Positions 21,268-28,920 of a stretch of DNA of 40,193 bases are shown in pieces. Positions within the stretch are counted from its first letter, which is position 1. Every line of letters starts with the position of its first letter. Below the pieces are notes generated by a model that was not told the DNA's origin, did no database searches, and worked only from the letters and a program-made list of their open reading frames with translations. The position numbers were made by a program, and so were the translations under genes. Origin of the DNA: Saprospiraceae bacterium (GTDB lineage: Bacteria; Bacteroidota; Bacteroidia; Chitinophagales; Saprospiraceae); the NCBI GenBank assembly GCA_013360405.1, contig JABWBR010000046.1, positions 1-40,193 on the forward strand. The letters run 5' to 3'.

Positions 21268-21798
21268 CTATTTGTCGCCGCGGTCTTCGAGCGTCTGGAG
21301 GAGACCCATAAGGGTAGTTCCTCCTGATTGCAGCGCGCTGACCACATTGCGAGCGGGCGATTGCAGCAGGCCGATAATCTCACCTACAAGTTCTTCTTTC
21401 GACTTGAGGCGGATAAGATCTTCGAGCTGGTCGTCGCCGATAAAAACTGCCGTATCGATATACGCGGCTTTGAGTACCGGCCTTTCGGCGTCCTTGCGGA
21501 AATCCTTTATCAGGCGGGCAGGTACGTTGGCCGTATCTGTAAACAAAATTGCGGTAGGGCCTGCCAACACGGCGAAGAGAGGCTCATAGCCTTTTTCTTG
21601 TGGTAAAGCCTCCAGCGCTTTTTGCGCCAGCGTATTTTTTACCACCTTCATCTCAACGCCCCGCTCGAAGCAAAGCCTTCTGAATTTATTGACCTGTTCT
21701 ACCGTAAGGGTGGAAGAGTCGGCAAGGTAAAAGAAATCCGTACTGCTGAATTTTTCCTTCAACGCCTCTATGGTAGCTGTCTTTTCTGCTTTAGTCAT
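21268..21798 (-). CDS. rplJ: 50S ribosomal protein L10
   Basis: A 176-residue base of the ribosomal stalk, binding 23S rRNA through its N-terminal domain and L7/L12 dimers through its C-terminal helix. The start MTKAEKTATIEALKEKFSS and the core FRRLCFERGVEMKVVKNTLA are typical. It follows rplA by only 24 bp, so no long separate leader for autoregulation fits here. Confidence 0.97.
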   Translation of the reverse strand: MTKAEKTATIEALKEKFSSTDFFYLADSSTLTVEQVNKFRRLCFERGVEMKVVKNTLAQKALEALPQEKGYEPLFAVLAGPTAILFTDTANVPARLIKDFRKDAERPVLKAAYIDTAVFIGDDQLEDLIRLKSKEELVGEIIGLLQSPARNVVSALQSGGTTLMGLLQTLEDRGDK

Positions 21799-21822
21799 GG
21801 TGTGCTTGCGTTTTAAAAAAGC

Positions 21823-22518
21823 TTACCTAACAATTTTAGCATCGATCTTAATACCTGGGCTCATCGTGCTGGCCACCGTGATCGACTTCATATAAATACC
21901 TTTGGCCGAAGAAGGCTTGAGTCTTACCAGCGTAGAGAGAAACTCGCTGGCGTTGTCTATCAATTTATCCGGCGTGAAAGAAACCCTGCCTATCGAAGAG
22001 TGTACGATACCGTATTTGTCTACACGGAAGGCGATTTTACCACTCTTGATATCATCTACGGCGGCGCCCACATCCTGGGTTACCGTACCGGTTTTAGGGT
22101 TAGGCATCAGGCCGCGGGGGCCCAGTATGCGGCCTACGCGACCTACTTTAGCCATCACCTGCGGCATAGCGATAACCACGTCTACATCGGTCCATCCTTC
22201 GGCAACCTTATTAATAAGGTCGTCAAGGCCGACATAATCGGCGCCGGCAGCTTTTGCCTCTTCCTCCTTGTCGGGTGTACAGAAAACGAGTACGCGTTTT
22301 ACCTTACCAGTACCATGAGGTAAAGAAACGGTACCGCGCAGCGCCTGGTCTGCTTTTCTCGGGTCGATACCCAAGCGGACGTGAAGGTCTACCGAGGCGT
22401 CAAATTTGGCAATGTTGACATCTTTGACCAGCTTCATCGCCTCTTCGAGGTTGTGCAGCTTGGTAGTGTCCACTTTGCCGTTTACTGCCTGGCGTTTTTT
22501 AGTTGCTTTACGCGACAT
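21823..22518 (-). CDS. rplA: 50S ribosomal protein L1
   Basis: A 231-residue L1-stalk protein that binds 23S rRNA and, in many bacteria, its own operon mRNA. Signature residues include [20 protein letters not shown], the central [17 protein letters not shown] and [12 protein letters not shown]. It is in the L11-L1-L10-L7/L12 order, 78 bp after rplK. Confidence 0.98.
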   Translation of the reverse strand: MSRKATKKRQAVNGKVDTTKLHNLEEAMKLVKDVNIAKFDASVDLHVRLGIDPRKADQALRGTVSLPHGTGKVKRVLVFCTPDKEEEAKAAGADYVGLDDLINKVAEGWTDVDVVIAMPQVMAKVGRVGRILGPRGLMPNPKTGTVTQDVGAAVDDIKSGKIAFRVDKYGIVHSSIGRVSFTPDKLIDNASEFLSTLVRLKPSSAKGIYMKSITVASTMSPGIKIDAKIVR

Positions 22519-22596
22519 TGTTCAACGTTTTGAGGTGAATAACATCCTTCAATTTGAAGGACTCCCTACTATCAAAGTGAGATAAATAAATACGTA

Positions 22597-23049
22597 TTAT
22601 TCGGCTTCGCCACCCCAAGGCGGCGTACCGGCAACCGTGATACCCATACTGCGTGCCGTACCGGCCACCATTCTCATGGCAGAATCCAGGGTAAAGCAAT
22701 TGAGGTCGGGCATCTTGTCTTCGGCGATATCTTTTACCTGATCCCAGGTAACCGAACCGACTTTTTTGCGGTTGGGCTCGGGCGATCCCGACTTGAGTTT
22801 GGAGGCTTCCAAAAGTTGGATAGCTGCCGGCGGTGTTTTGATGACGAAGTCGAACGACTTGTCCTTGTACACCGAAATCAGTACAGGAAGGATTTTACCC
22901 GGTTTGTCTTGCGTAACGGCATTAAAGCGTTTGCAAAACTCCATGATATTCACTCCCTTAGAGCCGAGTGCGGGGCCGATGGGCGGTGCGGGGTTAGCCT
23001 GTGCGCCTTTGACCTGTAGCTTGATAAAAACTTCTATTTCCTTCGCCAT
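22597..23049 (-). CDS. rplK: 50S ribosomal protein L11
   Basis: A 150-residue protein of the GTPase-associated centre. The conserved start includes [20 protein letters not shown], followed by [15 protein letters not shown]; the C-terminal rRNA-binding domain ends at [16 protein letters not shown]. It is preceded, 68 bp before its start, by a small hairpin (23116-23132). Confidence 0.98.
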   Translation of the reverse strand: MAKEIEVFIKLQVKGAQANPAPPIGPALGSKGVNIMEFCKRFNAVTQDKPGKILPVLISVYKDKSFDFVIKTPPAAIQLLEASKLKSGSPEPNRKKVGSVTWDQVKDIAEDKMPDLNCFTLDSAMRMVAGTARSMGITVAGTPPWGGEAE

Positions 23050-23115
23050 TGTTTGTGCATTTTCGTACCACGGCTACCTCGCTTCAGGGAAGCTATTCCG
23101 GTCAACCCGGAACAA

Positions 23116-23132
23116 AAGCGCGTAGCGCGCTT
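23116..23132 (-). promoter_or_regulatory. Hairpin in the nusG-rplK gap
   Basis: A perfect 7-bp stem aagcgcg/cgcgctt with a three-base loop lies right after the nusG stop. It has no T-run, so it is more likely an RNA-processing or leader structure than a terminator. L1 feedback sites often lie upstream of rplK, but I cannot match the L1-binding consensus. Confidence 0.45.
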
Positions 23133-23138
23133 GTGCTA

Positions 23139-23687
23139 TCAAGATTGTTTTTCTACTTGCATAAAATTGAGTTCGACCTCTGTACCGCGGCCGAAAATCT
23201 TTACGATCACCTTCAGCTTTTTCTTCTCTTCGTTCACTTCCTGGATATCGCCCACAAATTCGCTGAAAGGCCCGTCTATAATCTTCACGGTTTCACCCAC
23301 GATAAAGGGTTCGATCAGCGATTCTCCGGCATCCTGCGATTCATCCACCTTGCCCAGCATCCTGTTGGCTTCAGAAGCCTTCATGGGAATCGGGGTGTTT
23401 TTACCCAAAAAGTGGATCACATTGGGCACATTAGCGATCACTTGAACCACTTCCGCGGTCAGCTTGCCCGGTAATGCCTCGATGAGGATATAGCCTGGCA
23501 AAATATTTCTTTCGGAAATGACCTTCTTGCCATTCCGGATTTTGTAAACCTTTTCAGTAGGAACGATTACCTGCGAGATAAAATCATCCCAGCCCGAACG
23601 CTGAATCTCCAGTTCTATCCTCTCTTTGATCTTTCGTTCTTTCCCACTAATTACCCTGAGAGAATACCATCTTTTTTCTTCAGACAT
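23139..23687 (-). CDS. nusG: Transcription termination/antitermination factor NusG
   Basis: A 182-residue protein with an NGN domain (WYSLRVISGKERKIKERIE; VPTEKVYKIRNGKK; PGYILIE) and a C-terminal KOW domain (GETVKIIDGPFSEFVGDIQEV). It binds RNA polymerase at the clamp and links it to Rho or the ribosome. It starts 13 bp after secE ends, in the universal secE-nusG pair. Confidence 0.98.
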   Translation of the reverse strand: MSEEKRWYSLRVISGKERKIKERIELEIQRSGWDDFISQVIVPTEKVYKIRNGKKVISERNILPGYILIEALPGKLTAEVVQVIANVPNVIHFLGKNTPIPMKASEANRMLGKVDESQDAGESLIEPFIVGETVKIIDGPFSEFVGDIQEVNEEKKKLKVIVKIFGRGTEVELNFMQVEKQS

Positions 23688-23700
23688 CAGTCTTAATTTA

Positions 23701-23889
23701 TTACAGCCCGTAGATCAGGTCGGTGATCTGTTTGGACGCCAGGTCCATCACTAAAATGAGCAGGGACAAGATCACGGCTGCCACTACAACAACAATCGTG
23801 CTGCTTTGAAGGTTTGCCCAGCTCGGCCAGGTCACCTTGTGTAGTAACTCGTTATAACTTTCCCTGAGATACAATTTGATCCTTTCCAT
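23701..23889 (-). CDS. secE: Preprotein translocase subunit SecE
   Basis: A short 62-residue form with one membrane helix (about 30-50, SSTIVVVVAAVILSLLILVM), preceded by the conserved amphipathic segment LRESYNELLHKVTWPSW. It stabilises SecY in the inner membrane. It lies between tRNA-Trp and nusG, its normal place. Confidence 0.97.
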   Translation of the reverse strand: MERIKLYLRESYNELLHKVTWPSWANLQSSTIVVVVAAVILSLLILVMDLASKQITDLIYGL

Positions 23890-23937
23890 TGTTGCGGTTT
23901 ATCATCGCTAAGGATGCGATCTTTTAGTTGAAATTTG

Positions 23938-24010
23938 CAGGGGAGACAGGAATCGAACCCGCAGCCTACGGTTTTGGAGACCGTCGCTCTACCAATTGAG
24001 CTACTCCCCT
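23938..24010 (-). tRNA. tRNA-Trp (CCA)
   Basis: The minus strand folds as a 73-base cloverleaf: acceptor AGGGGAG/CTCCCCT, D-arm TAGCTCAATTGGTAGAGC, anticodon stem ACGGT/ACCGT around CTCCAAA (anticodon CCA), and T-loop TTCGATT. The discriminator is G, as expected for tRNA-Trp. The 3' CCA is not encoded. It lies between tuf and secE. Confidence 0.98.
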
Positions 24011-24040
24011 AAGCATCTTACCTTCTTATACAGGAAAGAT

Positions 24041-24064
24041 TAAGCATCCCTTTCGAGATGCTTA
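24041..24064 (-). terminator. Hairpin after tuf
   Basis: An 8-bp stem taagcatc/gatgctta lies between tuf and tRNA-Trp. No strong T-run follows on the minus strand, so it may be a partial terminator or a processing site that separates tuf mRNA from the tRNA-Trp-secE transcript. Confidence 0.5.
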
Positions 24065-24101
24065 ACCTTTGTGTATCGTAATTTTACGACTAAGCCAAGG
24101 C

Positions 24102-25298
24102 TTAATCGAGGATCTCTGTAACCTGACCGGCGCCTACGGTACGACCGCCTTCGCGAATAGCGAAGCGAAGTCCTTTTTCCATAGCGATGGTGCTAAGCAG
24201 TTTTACTTCGAGCGTCAGGTTGTCGCCGGGCATTACCATTTCAACACCTGCAGGCAACGCGCAATCGCCCGTTACGTCTGTGGTACGGAAATAGAATTGC
24301 GGGCGGTAACCGTTAAAGAACGGCGTGTGACGGCCGCCTTCTTCTTTGCCCAATACGTATACTTCACATTTGAAGTGTTTGTGCGGAGTTACCGACTTGG
24401 GTTTGCAGATAACCATACCTCGGCGGATCATCTCTTTGTCGATACCGCGGAGCAGCAGACCTGCGTTGTCGCCGGCTTCGCCGCGGTCGAGCAGTTTGCG
24501 GAACATCTCCACACCCGTAACCGTAGAGGTGAGTGGCTTTTCGCCTTCTTTCATCATACCCACGATTTCTACAGGGTCGCCGGTATTGATTACACCACGC
24601 TCGATACGACCGGTAGCTACCGTGCCGCGGCCCGTGATAGAGAACACGTCTTCGATAGGCATCAGGAAGTCCTTATCTACGGCGCGAACGGGCGTCGGGA
24701 TCTTGGAGTCTACAGCTTCCATCAATTCGCGGATAGCAGCAATACCATCGGCTTCGCCGGCCAATGCACGCAGTGCAGAGCCACGGATAACAGCGGCGTT
24801 GTCGCCGTCGTACTGATAGGTAGTAAGCAGTTCGCGAACTTCCATTTCTACGAGTTCCAACATTTCTTCGTCATCCACAAGGTCAACCTTGTTCATGAAT
24901 ACGACAATGTTAGGAACACCTACCTGGCGAGCCAGCAGGATGTGTTCGCGCGTTTGGGGCATGGGGCCGTCAGTAGCAGCTACCACAAGGATAGCGCCGT
25001 CCATCTGAGCAGCACCCGTAACCATGTTTTTCACATAGTCGGCGTGGCCCGGACAGTCAACGTGCGCGTAGTGACGGTTTGCCGTCTGGTATTCTACGTG
25101 CGCTGTATTAATGGTAATACCCCTTTCTTTTTCTTCAGGAGCAGCGTCAATTGAGTCGTAGCTTGTTTTCTCAGCGAGGCCGTCAGAAGCCAACACATAA
25201 GTGATTGCAGCCGTCAACGTAGTTTTACCGTGGTCTACGTGGCCGATTGTACCTACGTTAACGTGAGGTTTGTCTCTTTTAAAAGTATCCTTTGCCAT
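24102..25298 (-). CDS. tuf: Elongation factor Tu
   Basis: The 398-residue GTPase that carries aminoacyl-tRNA to the ribosome. The G motifs are intact: GHVDHGKT (about 18-25), DCPGHADY (about 80), NKVD (about 135) and the SALRAL loop. Switch I retains the [13 protein letters not shown] region. Domains 2 and 3 are complete, ending in [13 protein letters not shown]. It is followed by tRNA-Trp and preceded by four tRNA genes, the typical Bacteroidota arrangement. Confidence 0.99.
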   Translation of the reverse strand: MAKDTFKRDKPHVNVGTIGHVDHGKTTLTAAITYVLASDGLAEKTSYDSIDAAPEEKERGITINTAHVEYQTANRHYAHVDCPGHADYVKNMVTGAAQMDGAILVVAATDGPMPQTREHILLARQVGVPNIVVFMNKVDLVDDEEMLELVEMEVRELLTTYQYDGDNAAVIRGSALRALAGEADGIAAIRELMEAVDSKIPTPVRAVDKDFLMPIEDVFSITGRGTVATGRIERGVINTGDPVEIVGMMKEGEKPLTSTVTGVEMFRKLLDRGEAGDNAGLLLRGIDKEMIRRGMVICKPKSVTPHKHFKCEVYVLGKEEGGRHTPFFNGYRPQFYFRTTDVTGDCALPAGVEMVMPGDNLTLEVKLLSTIAMEKGLRFAIREGGRTVGAGQVTEILD

Positions 25299-25353
25299 CG
25301 GTATCGGATTTAAATAAAGGTTAAAGCGGTTAGCAAATATTTATGACACCTAG

Positions 25354-25425
<72 letters not shown>

Positions 25426-25447
25426 GGTAGTTTGTTTCTAAAAATGG

Positions 25448-25520
25448 AGCGGGCGACGAGACTCGAACCCGCGACCCTCAGCTTGGAAGGCTGATGCTCT
25501 ACCAACTGAGCTACGCCCGC
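25448..25520 (-). tRNA. tRNA-Gly (TCC)
   Basis: A 73-base cloverleaf on the minus strand with acceptor GCGGGCG/CGCCCGC, anticodon stem TCAGC/GCTGA around CTTCCAA (anticodon TCC) and T-loop TTCGAGT. It lies 22 bp from tRNA-Thr(GGT). Confidence 0.97.
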
Positions 25521-25525
25521 AAAAT

Positions 25526-25609
25526 CAGGTGTGGGTTTGGGTGTGGGAGTGTGGGTATGATTAAAAAGTAATCACACCTCACACTACCACACTTTCACAC
25601 ACAAACCCA
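25526..25609. repeat. Word-repeat inverted repeat inside the tRNA operon (gtgtggg words)
   Basis: The left arm (25526-25560) has gtgtggg/tttgggtgtggg words; the right arm (25570-25609) is an imperfect complement built of cacactac/cacactttcacacac words. It fills the gap between tRNA-Tyr and tRNA-Gly, so the hairpin would be part of the precursor transcript. Confidence 0.8.
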
Positions 25610-25615
25610 ATCTAG

Positions 25616-25698
25616 TGGGGGTGGTTGGATTCGAACCAACTCAGTCTGAGACACCAGATTTACAGTCTGGCCCGGCTCTCCAACTCCGGCGCACCCCC
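25616..25698 (-). tRNA. tRNA-Tyr (GTA)
   Basis: An 83-base class II cloverleaf on the minus strand with acceptor GGGGGTG/CACCCCC, anticodon stem CCAGA/TCTGG around CTGTAAA (anticodon GTA), a long variable arm and T-loop TTCGAAT. Discriminator A fits tRNA-Tyr. Confidence 0.97.
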
Positions 25699-25802
25699 TT
25701 TTGATCTTGTAATGATATCTTTTGGCTTTGCCCGCCCCTTTGCATCGTTGTTAACACATCGGATGGTGAATTCGTTCCAACCTTTGCATTCATATTATAT
25801 GG

Positions 25803-25875
25803 AGCCAGCAGAGGGACTCGAACCCCCGACCAGCTGATTACAAATCAGCTGCTCTACCAGCTGAGCTATGCTGGC
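25803..25875 (-). tRNA. tRNA-Thr (TGT)
   Basis: A 73-base cloverleaf on the minus strand with acceptor GCCAGCA/TGCTGGC, anticodon stem GCTGA/TCAGC around TTTGTAA (anticodon TGT) and T-arm GGGGGTTCGAGTCCCTC. It is the first gene of the tRNA-tuf-secE cluster. Confidence 0.97.
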
Positions 25876-26014
25876 TTAAACGCTCCGAAAACGGGAATTG
25901 ACAAGGCGTTTGAGCGATTCTAAAGCTCTTTGCCAGCATGTCGTTTGAGCCGCCAAAAGACTCATTTCCAACCTTTTCAAATGCAATTTTAACTGCTCTT
26001 TCGCAAAGCGATTG

Positions 26015-26022
26015 CAAAGATA
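26015..26022 (-). promoter_or_regulatory. -7 element for the tRNA-tuf operon
   Basis: On the minus strand, TATCTTTG matches TAnnTTTG. It lies about 140 bases upstream of the first tRNA and would drive the whole tRNA-tuf-secE-nusG-rpl-rpo cluster, leaving a leader of roughly 130 bases. A TTTT/TTTG stretch lies 16-18 bases further upstream, slightly closer than the usual 19-21. Confidence 0.5.
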
Positions 26023-26040
26023 TGACTTTTTAGTAAAACA

Positions 26041-26085
26041 AAAAGCCTGGCCTGATTTTTTTTCTTGAATTACACCAGGGCTTTT
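26041..26085. terminator. Hairpin upstream of the tRNA promoter
   Basis: aaaagcctgg (26041-26050) pairs with ccagggctttt (26075-26085) with one bulge; the loop contains a T-run. It lies just upstream of the predicted operon promoter and can insulate it from hpf transcription. Confidence 0.5.
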
Positions 26086-26097
26086 CCACCTATACAA

Positions 26098-26136
26098 CAG
26101 CGGGGGCGTCTCTTTGTGATCGAGACGCCCCTGCTG
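26098..26136. terminator. Strong palindrome with CGTCTC/GAGACG core
   Basis: The exact 10-bp stem ggggcgtctc/gagacgcccc is extended by cagc/gctg. It lies 3' of hpf and could end its transcript. The core resembles the GTAGAGAC-type palindrome at 37488-37515. The 309-bp gap 25876-26184 holds three hairpins and the tRNA-operon promoter but no gene. Confidence 0.65.
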
Positions 26137-26152
26137 TATTTTGAAAGACCCG

Positions 26153-26175
26153 GGGTGAACGGTAAACGTTCACCC
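26153..26175. terminator. Hairpin 3' of hpf
   Basis: gggtgaacg pairs exactly with cgttcaccc across a five-base loop, 10 bp beyond the hpf stop. Confidence 0.6.
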
Positions 26176-26177
26176 TA

Positions 26178-26201
26178 CACCTTGTCACCTTGTCACCTTG
26201 T
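26178..26201. repeat. Three tandem caccttgt words at the hpf 3' end
   Basis: caccttgt occurs three times in direct tandem. The hpf stop codon is within it, and the last residues of hpf (DKVTR) are read from it in successive frames. Confidence 0.85.
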
Positions 26202-26490
26202 CATTTTTTTCTTTGTATTTAATGAGTTGGCGCTTGAGTGTGTCAACGGCACTGTCAATCGAAGCTTCAAAAGTTTTACTGGTTTCTTTAACGATGATCG
26301 TATCACCGGGGACGGAAAGCCTCACCTCTGCAATTTTATCTCTTACTTGTCCTGAATTTTCGAGTTTGAGGTACACTTGTGCCTCGATAATATGGTCAAA
26401 ATACTGTTCCATCTTGCCGACCTTTTTTTCAACATAATCGATCAGCTTGCTGTCAGCTTTAAACTGTACTGCTTCCGTGTGCACTTTCAT
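26185..26490 (-). CDS. hpf: Ribosome hibernation-promoting factor, short form
   Basis: A 101-residue HPF/YfiA-family protein that binds the 30S decoding region in stationary phase and silences ribosomes. The start at MKVHTEAVQFKADSKL and the core KLENSGQVRDKIAEVRLSVPGDTIIVKE, then TFEASIDSAVDTLKRQL, fit the single-domain form without the dimerisation domain. ATG 26490 is chosen because the extension upstream is Cys-rich and unlike the family. It lies 50 bp after xerC in the common Bacteroidota xerC-hpf pair. Its last five or six residues come from a tandem repeat. Confidence 0.93.
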   Translation of the reverse strand: MKVHTEAVQFKADSKLIDYVEKKVGKMEQYFDHIIEAQVYLKLENSGQVRDKIAEVRLSVPGDTIIVKETSKTFEASIDSAVDTLKRQLIKYKEKNDKVTR

Positions 26491-26540
26491 AAACACTCGT
26501 TTAATGGATGAACAAATGTATTTCTTGCAGCAGGCCCAAG

Positions 26541-27446
26541 TCACTCCTCCTGCTTTTCAGCTTTAGGGTGGGCCTGCCGGTATACTTGCTTCAGTCTTTC
26601 TATGGAATTATGGGTGTAAATTTGCGTCGCTGCCAGGCTGGAATGCCCCAGCAACTCTTTTATCGCATTGAGATCGGCGCCGTTTTCCGACAAGTGAGTG
26701 GCAAAGGTATGCCGCAATACGTGCGGGCTGCGCTTATCGAGGGTCGTTACACCCGACAACAGGCGCTTCACCACGATGTATACATAACGCGCATACAAGG
26801 GTTTTCCTTTTGCGGTAAGTAATAATTGCCGGTAATCGAGTTGGGGGAATGCAGCACTGCGCAACTTCAGGTACAGCCTCAGGTGTTCGTCGAGCAAAGC
26901 GCCGAAGGGCGCCACCCGCTCTTTACCACCTTTCCCTCTGATGCGTAGTTGGCGCGAACTCCATTCTATATCCTCCATCCTAAGCGCTATCAATTCCGAC
27001 CTGCGAACTCCGGTAGTATATAGCAGGTCGATGATCAGATAGTTGCGCCAGGCAAGCCAATCATCCTCCTGTGGTGGTACAGCCAGCAATCGCTGCATGT
27101 CGGGCTGCTGCACATACACCGGTAATTTTCGGCCTATTTTGGGAGAAACGACCTTTAACATCGGGTTATGCGAGATGACCTGACGTTTGAGCAGGAAGCG
27201 AAAATAACCTTTTAGCGTGGATAATTTTCTTCTGATGGAGGTAGGCGTTAATCCTTCGTTGAGCAAGTTCACGATCCACGAACGAACGTGAAGATGTTGG
27301 ATTTGCGTTTCATCGGTGCTGCCGAAAGTTTCCTGCAAAAAACCAAAGAACTGCAGCAAATCATTCTCATAGGCAATAACGGTATGAGAAGAGTAGCGCT
27401 TTTCAAACTGGAGATACTTCACAAATCGCTCGATCGTCATATTCAT
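26541..27446 (-). CDS. xerC: Tyrosine recombinase XerC/XerD type
   Basis: A 301-residue tyrosine recombinase that resolves chromosome dimers at dif. The N-terminal SAM-like domain runs about 3-90 (FVKYLQFEKRYSSHTVIAYENDL). The catalytic set is intact: R (TTGVRRSELIALR), K (IRGKGGKERVAP), H..R (PHVLRHTFATHL), H (LLGHSSLAATQIYTH) and the tyrosine in IYTH. ATG 27446 (MNMTIERF) matches family starts. I assign xerC over xerD from the pairing with hpf and the overall motif style; the two are hard to separate by eye. Confidence 0.88.
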   Translation of the reverse strand: MNMTIERFVKYLQFEKRYSSHTVIAYENDLLQFFGFLQETFGSTDETQIQHLHVRSWIVNLLNEGLTPTSIRRKLSTLKGYFRFLLKRQVISHNPMLKVVSPKIGRKLPVYVQQPDMQRLLAVPPQEDDWLAWRNYLIIDLLYTTGVRRSELIALRMEDIEWSSRQLRIRGKGGKERVAPFGALLDEHLRLYLKLRSAAFPQLDYRQLLLTAKGKPLYARYVYIVVKRLLSGVTTLDKRSPHVLRHTFATHLSENGADLNAIKELLGHSSLAATQIYTHNSIERLKQVYRQAHPKAEKQEE

Positions 27447-27658
27447 CAGTACGGTATATGGAACTCGCTCTAAACTAGAATCAATATAAAGGATTTTGGG
27501 CAAAAAATCAAGTGCAAAAAATCTGTTTTTGCAATGCAATCGATCATCGACACATCTTAGTAGCTGTTTATCTTGGCATTATGCAGTGCAAGGTCACTTT
27601 TACAACAGATACTTTGCAAAAAAAAATACAAACAAACAGCTATCCGGGGGGCATTCCT

Positions 27659-27666
27659 TATGTTTG
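27659..27666 (+). promoter_or_regulatory. -7 element for the TonB-C gene
   Basis: TATGTTTG matches TAnnTTTG, 21 bases upstream of ATG 27688. No well-spaced TTTG was found upstream. The rest of 27447-27658 holds no feature I can support. Confidence 0.4.
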
Positions 27667-27687
27667 TACCTATAGTTATCCGTTTAT

Positions 27688-28128
27688 ATGCAACACCAAA
27701 AGAAAGACAAACATTTCATCAAGCAGCCCATATACGCCGGCGGCCCCAAAGCTATGGGCGTTTTCATTAGCAGTCATTTGCAATATCCCCCTGAAGCCCT
27801 TCAGCAAGGTATCGAAGGTACGGTTAATATTCGCTACGCCATTGACCAGAAAGGTGATGTCGTTGAGGCCAAAGTGATTTCCGGCCTGGGCCATGGCTGC
27901 GATGAGGAAGCGCAACGGGTGGTAAAGCTGCTCAAATTTGATGTGCCCAAAACCCGCGGCTTACGCGTACTCTATCACAAAAACATCCACGTTCATTTCA
28001 AAATACCTGTACCCCAATCTTCTCCCCCCAGCGCTGAAATCCAATACCACTACACGCAGCCGACACCAGCTAAGGAAGACTCCCCTACCCCGCCGCCCGC
28101 CGGGTATTCGTATACGATCAGGTTTTGA
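27688..28128 (+). CDS. Small TonB C-terminal domain protein
   Basis: A 146-residue protein with a TonB C-terminal fold at about 18-105: GGPKAMGVFISSHLQYPPEALQQGIEGTVNIRYAIDQKGDVVEAKVISGLGHGCDEEAQRVVKLLKF is the family pattern (Y/F-P..A...G..G.V.V.F.I...G.V....V..g.g..ld.EA.r.v). There is no signal peptide or membrane helix, and the C-terminus is Pro/Thr-rich, so it is not a complete energy transducer. It may act as a partner domain or be an orphan. It is convergent with gene 28157-28909. Confidence 0.8.
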   Translation: MQHQKKDKHFIKQPIYAGGPKAMGVFISSHLQYPPEALQQGIEGTVNIRYAIDQKGDVVEAKVISGLGHGCDEEAQRVVKLLKFDVPKTRGLRVLYHKNIHVHFKIPVPQSSPPSAEIQYHYTQPTPAKEDSPTPPPAGYSYTIRF

Positions 28129-28131
28129 TCG

Positions 28132-28161
28132 TGTAGAGCCGTAAAATTTTACACCTCTACA
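28132..28161. terminator. Bidirectional terminator palindrome between converging genes
   Basis: The arms tgtagag (28132-28138) and ctctaca (28155-28161) enclose the 12-base palindrome gtaaaattttac. It overlaps the stop codon of the minus-strand gene. The core GTAGAG/CTCTAC is shared with the palindrome at 37488-37515. Confidence 0.75.
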
Positions 28162-28909
28162 GGCTATTATAATAAACAAGCGCGCGCTGCAAATCTGCGT
28201 CGTTTTTCAGGCTAAGCCCGTTATCCGATATGTATTTTTCTACCTTATCGGCTTTGCTGCCCATTAGGGCCAACAGCTTCTTCTTTGACGGTTTGAACTG
28301 AACGAGTGAGTTTTGAGCGCCTTTTTTCTCCATATAGTAATAGATACCTTTCTTGTATATCTTGGCATCTTTCTCACCTACGTCGAGGGCTACATTATAC
28401 GTTGGTTCTTTCACCTTGAGGACGACAGATTTTACAACGGTCAGCTTGCCGGAAGAAAGCAGTTCCAGGAATCCCTTCGGAGCCACATTGTCTTTATCAA
28501 TATCTTTGGCGTTTACCAGCTTGATGAGGCGGCCCGATTCGTAATATAGCTTTCTGACGCTGCTAATATCTACGGCCTTAACGCCTTCTTTGAGTTGAAA
28601 CTCCACAACCTGATTGATCAAATCTACTCTCACCATATAACCTGCAATTGAATCAGGCGCCTTCGGATCGTAGCGTTTTACGATTTCAGGATAAAATACC
28701 ACGGCGGCCCTGTGCCATTCCGGGTCGAGATAAGCGTCTCCTTTTACTACTCCCGGTTTTTGTTTTACACCATAATATACATGGTTGGCGCCGGGGTTAA
28801 ACTCTCCGTAGTTAAAATCGTCGCGCAGGTTTTGCATCATTTCGGTATCGGTTTGCGCATACAGGTTGATGCAAATCATGGAAAATAGTACGAGAAAAAT
28901 TCTTTTCAT
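28157..28909 (-). CDS. Secreted protein of unknown function
   Basis: A 250-residue protein with a signal peptide (MKRIFLVLFSMICINLYAQ). The mature part is a mixed alpha/beta domain without recognised motifs, rich in Lys and Val (GYMVRVDLINQVVEFQLKEG; KKGIYYYMEKKGAQNSLVQFK). Such layouts occur in many Bacteroidota periplasmic proteins. It is the last gene of a likely operon with the cytochrome/PHM-like protein, 11 bp upstream, which hints at an envelope redox context; I cannot assign a function. Confidence 0.75.
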   Translation of the reverse strand: MKRIFLVLFSMICINLYAQTDTEMMQNLRDDFNYGEFNPGANHVYYGVKQKPGVVKGDAYLDPEWHRAAVVFYPEIVKRYDPKAPDSIAGYMVRVDLINQVVEFQLKEGVKAVDISSVRKLYYESGRLIKLVNAKDIDKDNVAPKGFLELLSSGKLTVVKSVVLKVKEPTYNVALDVGEKDAKIYKKGIYYYMEKKGAQNSLVQFKPSKKKLLALMGSKADKVEKYISDNGLSLKNDADLQRALVYYNSL

Positions 28910-28920
28910 AGCAGAGATAA

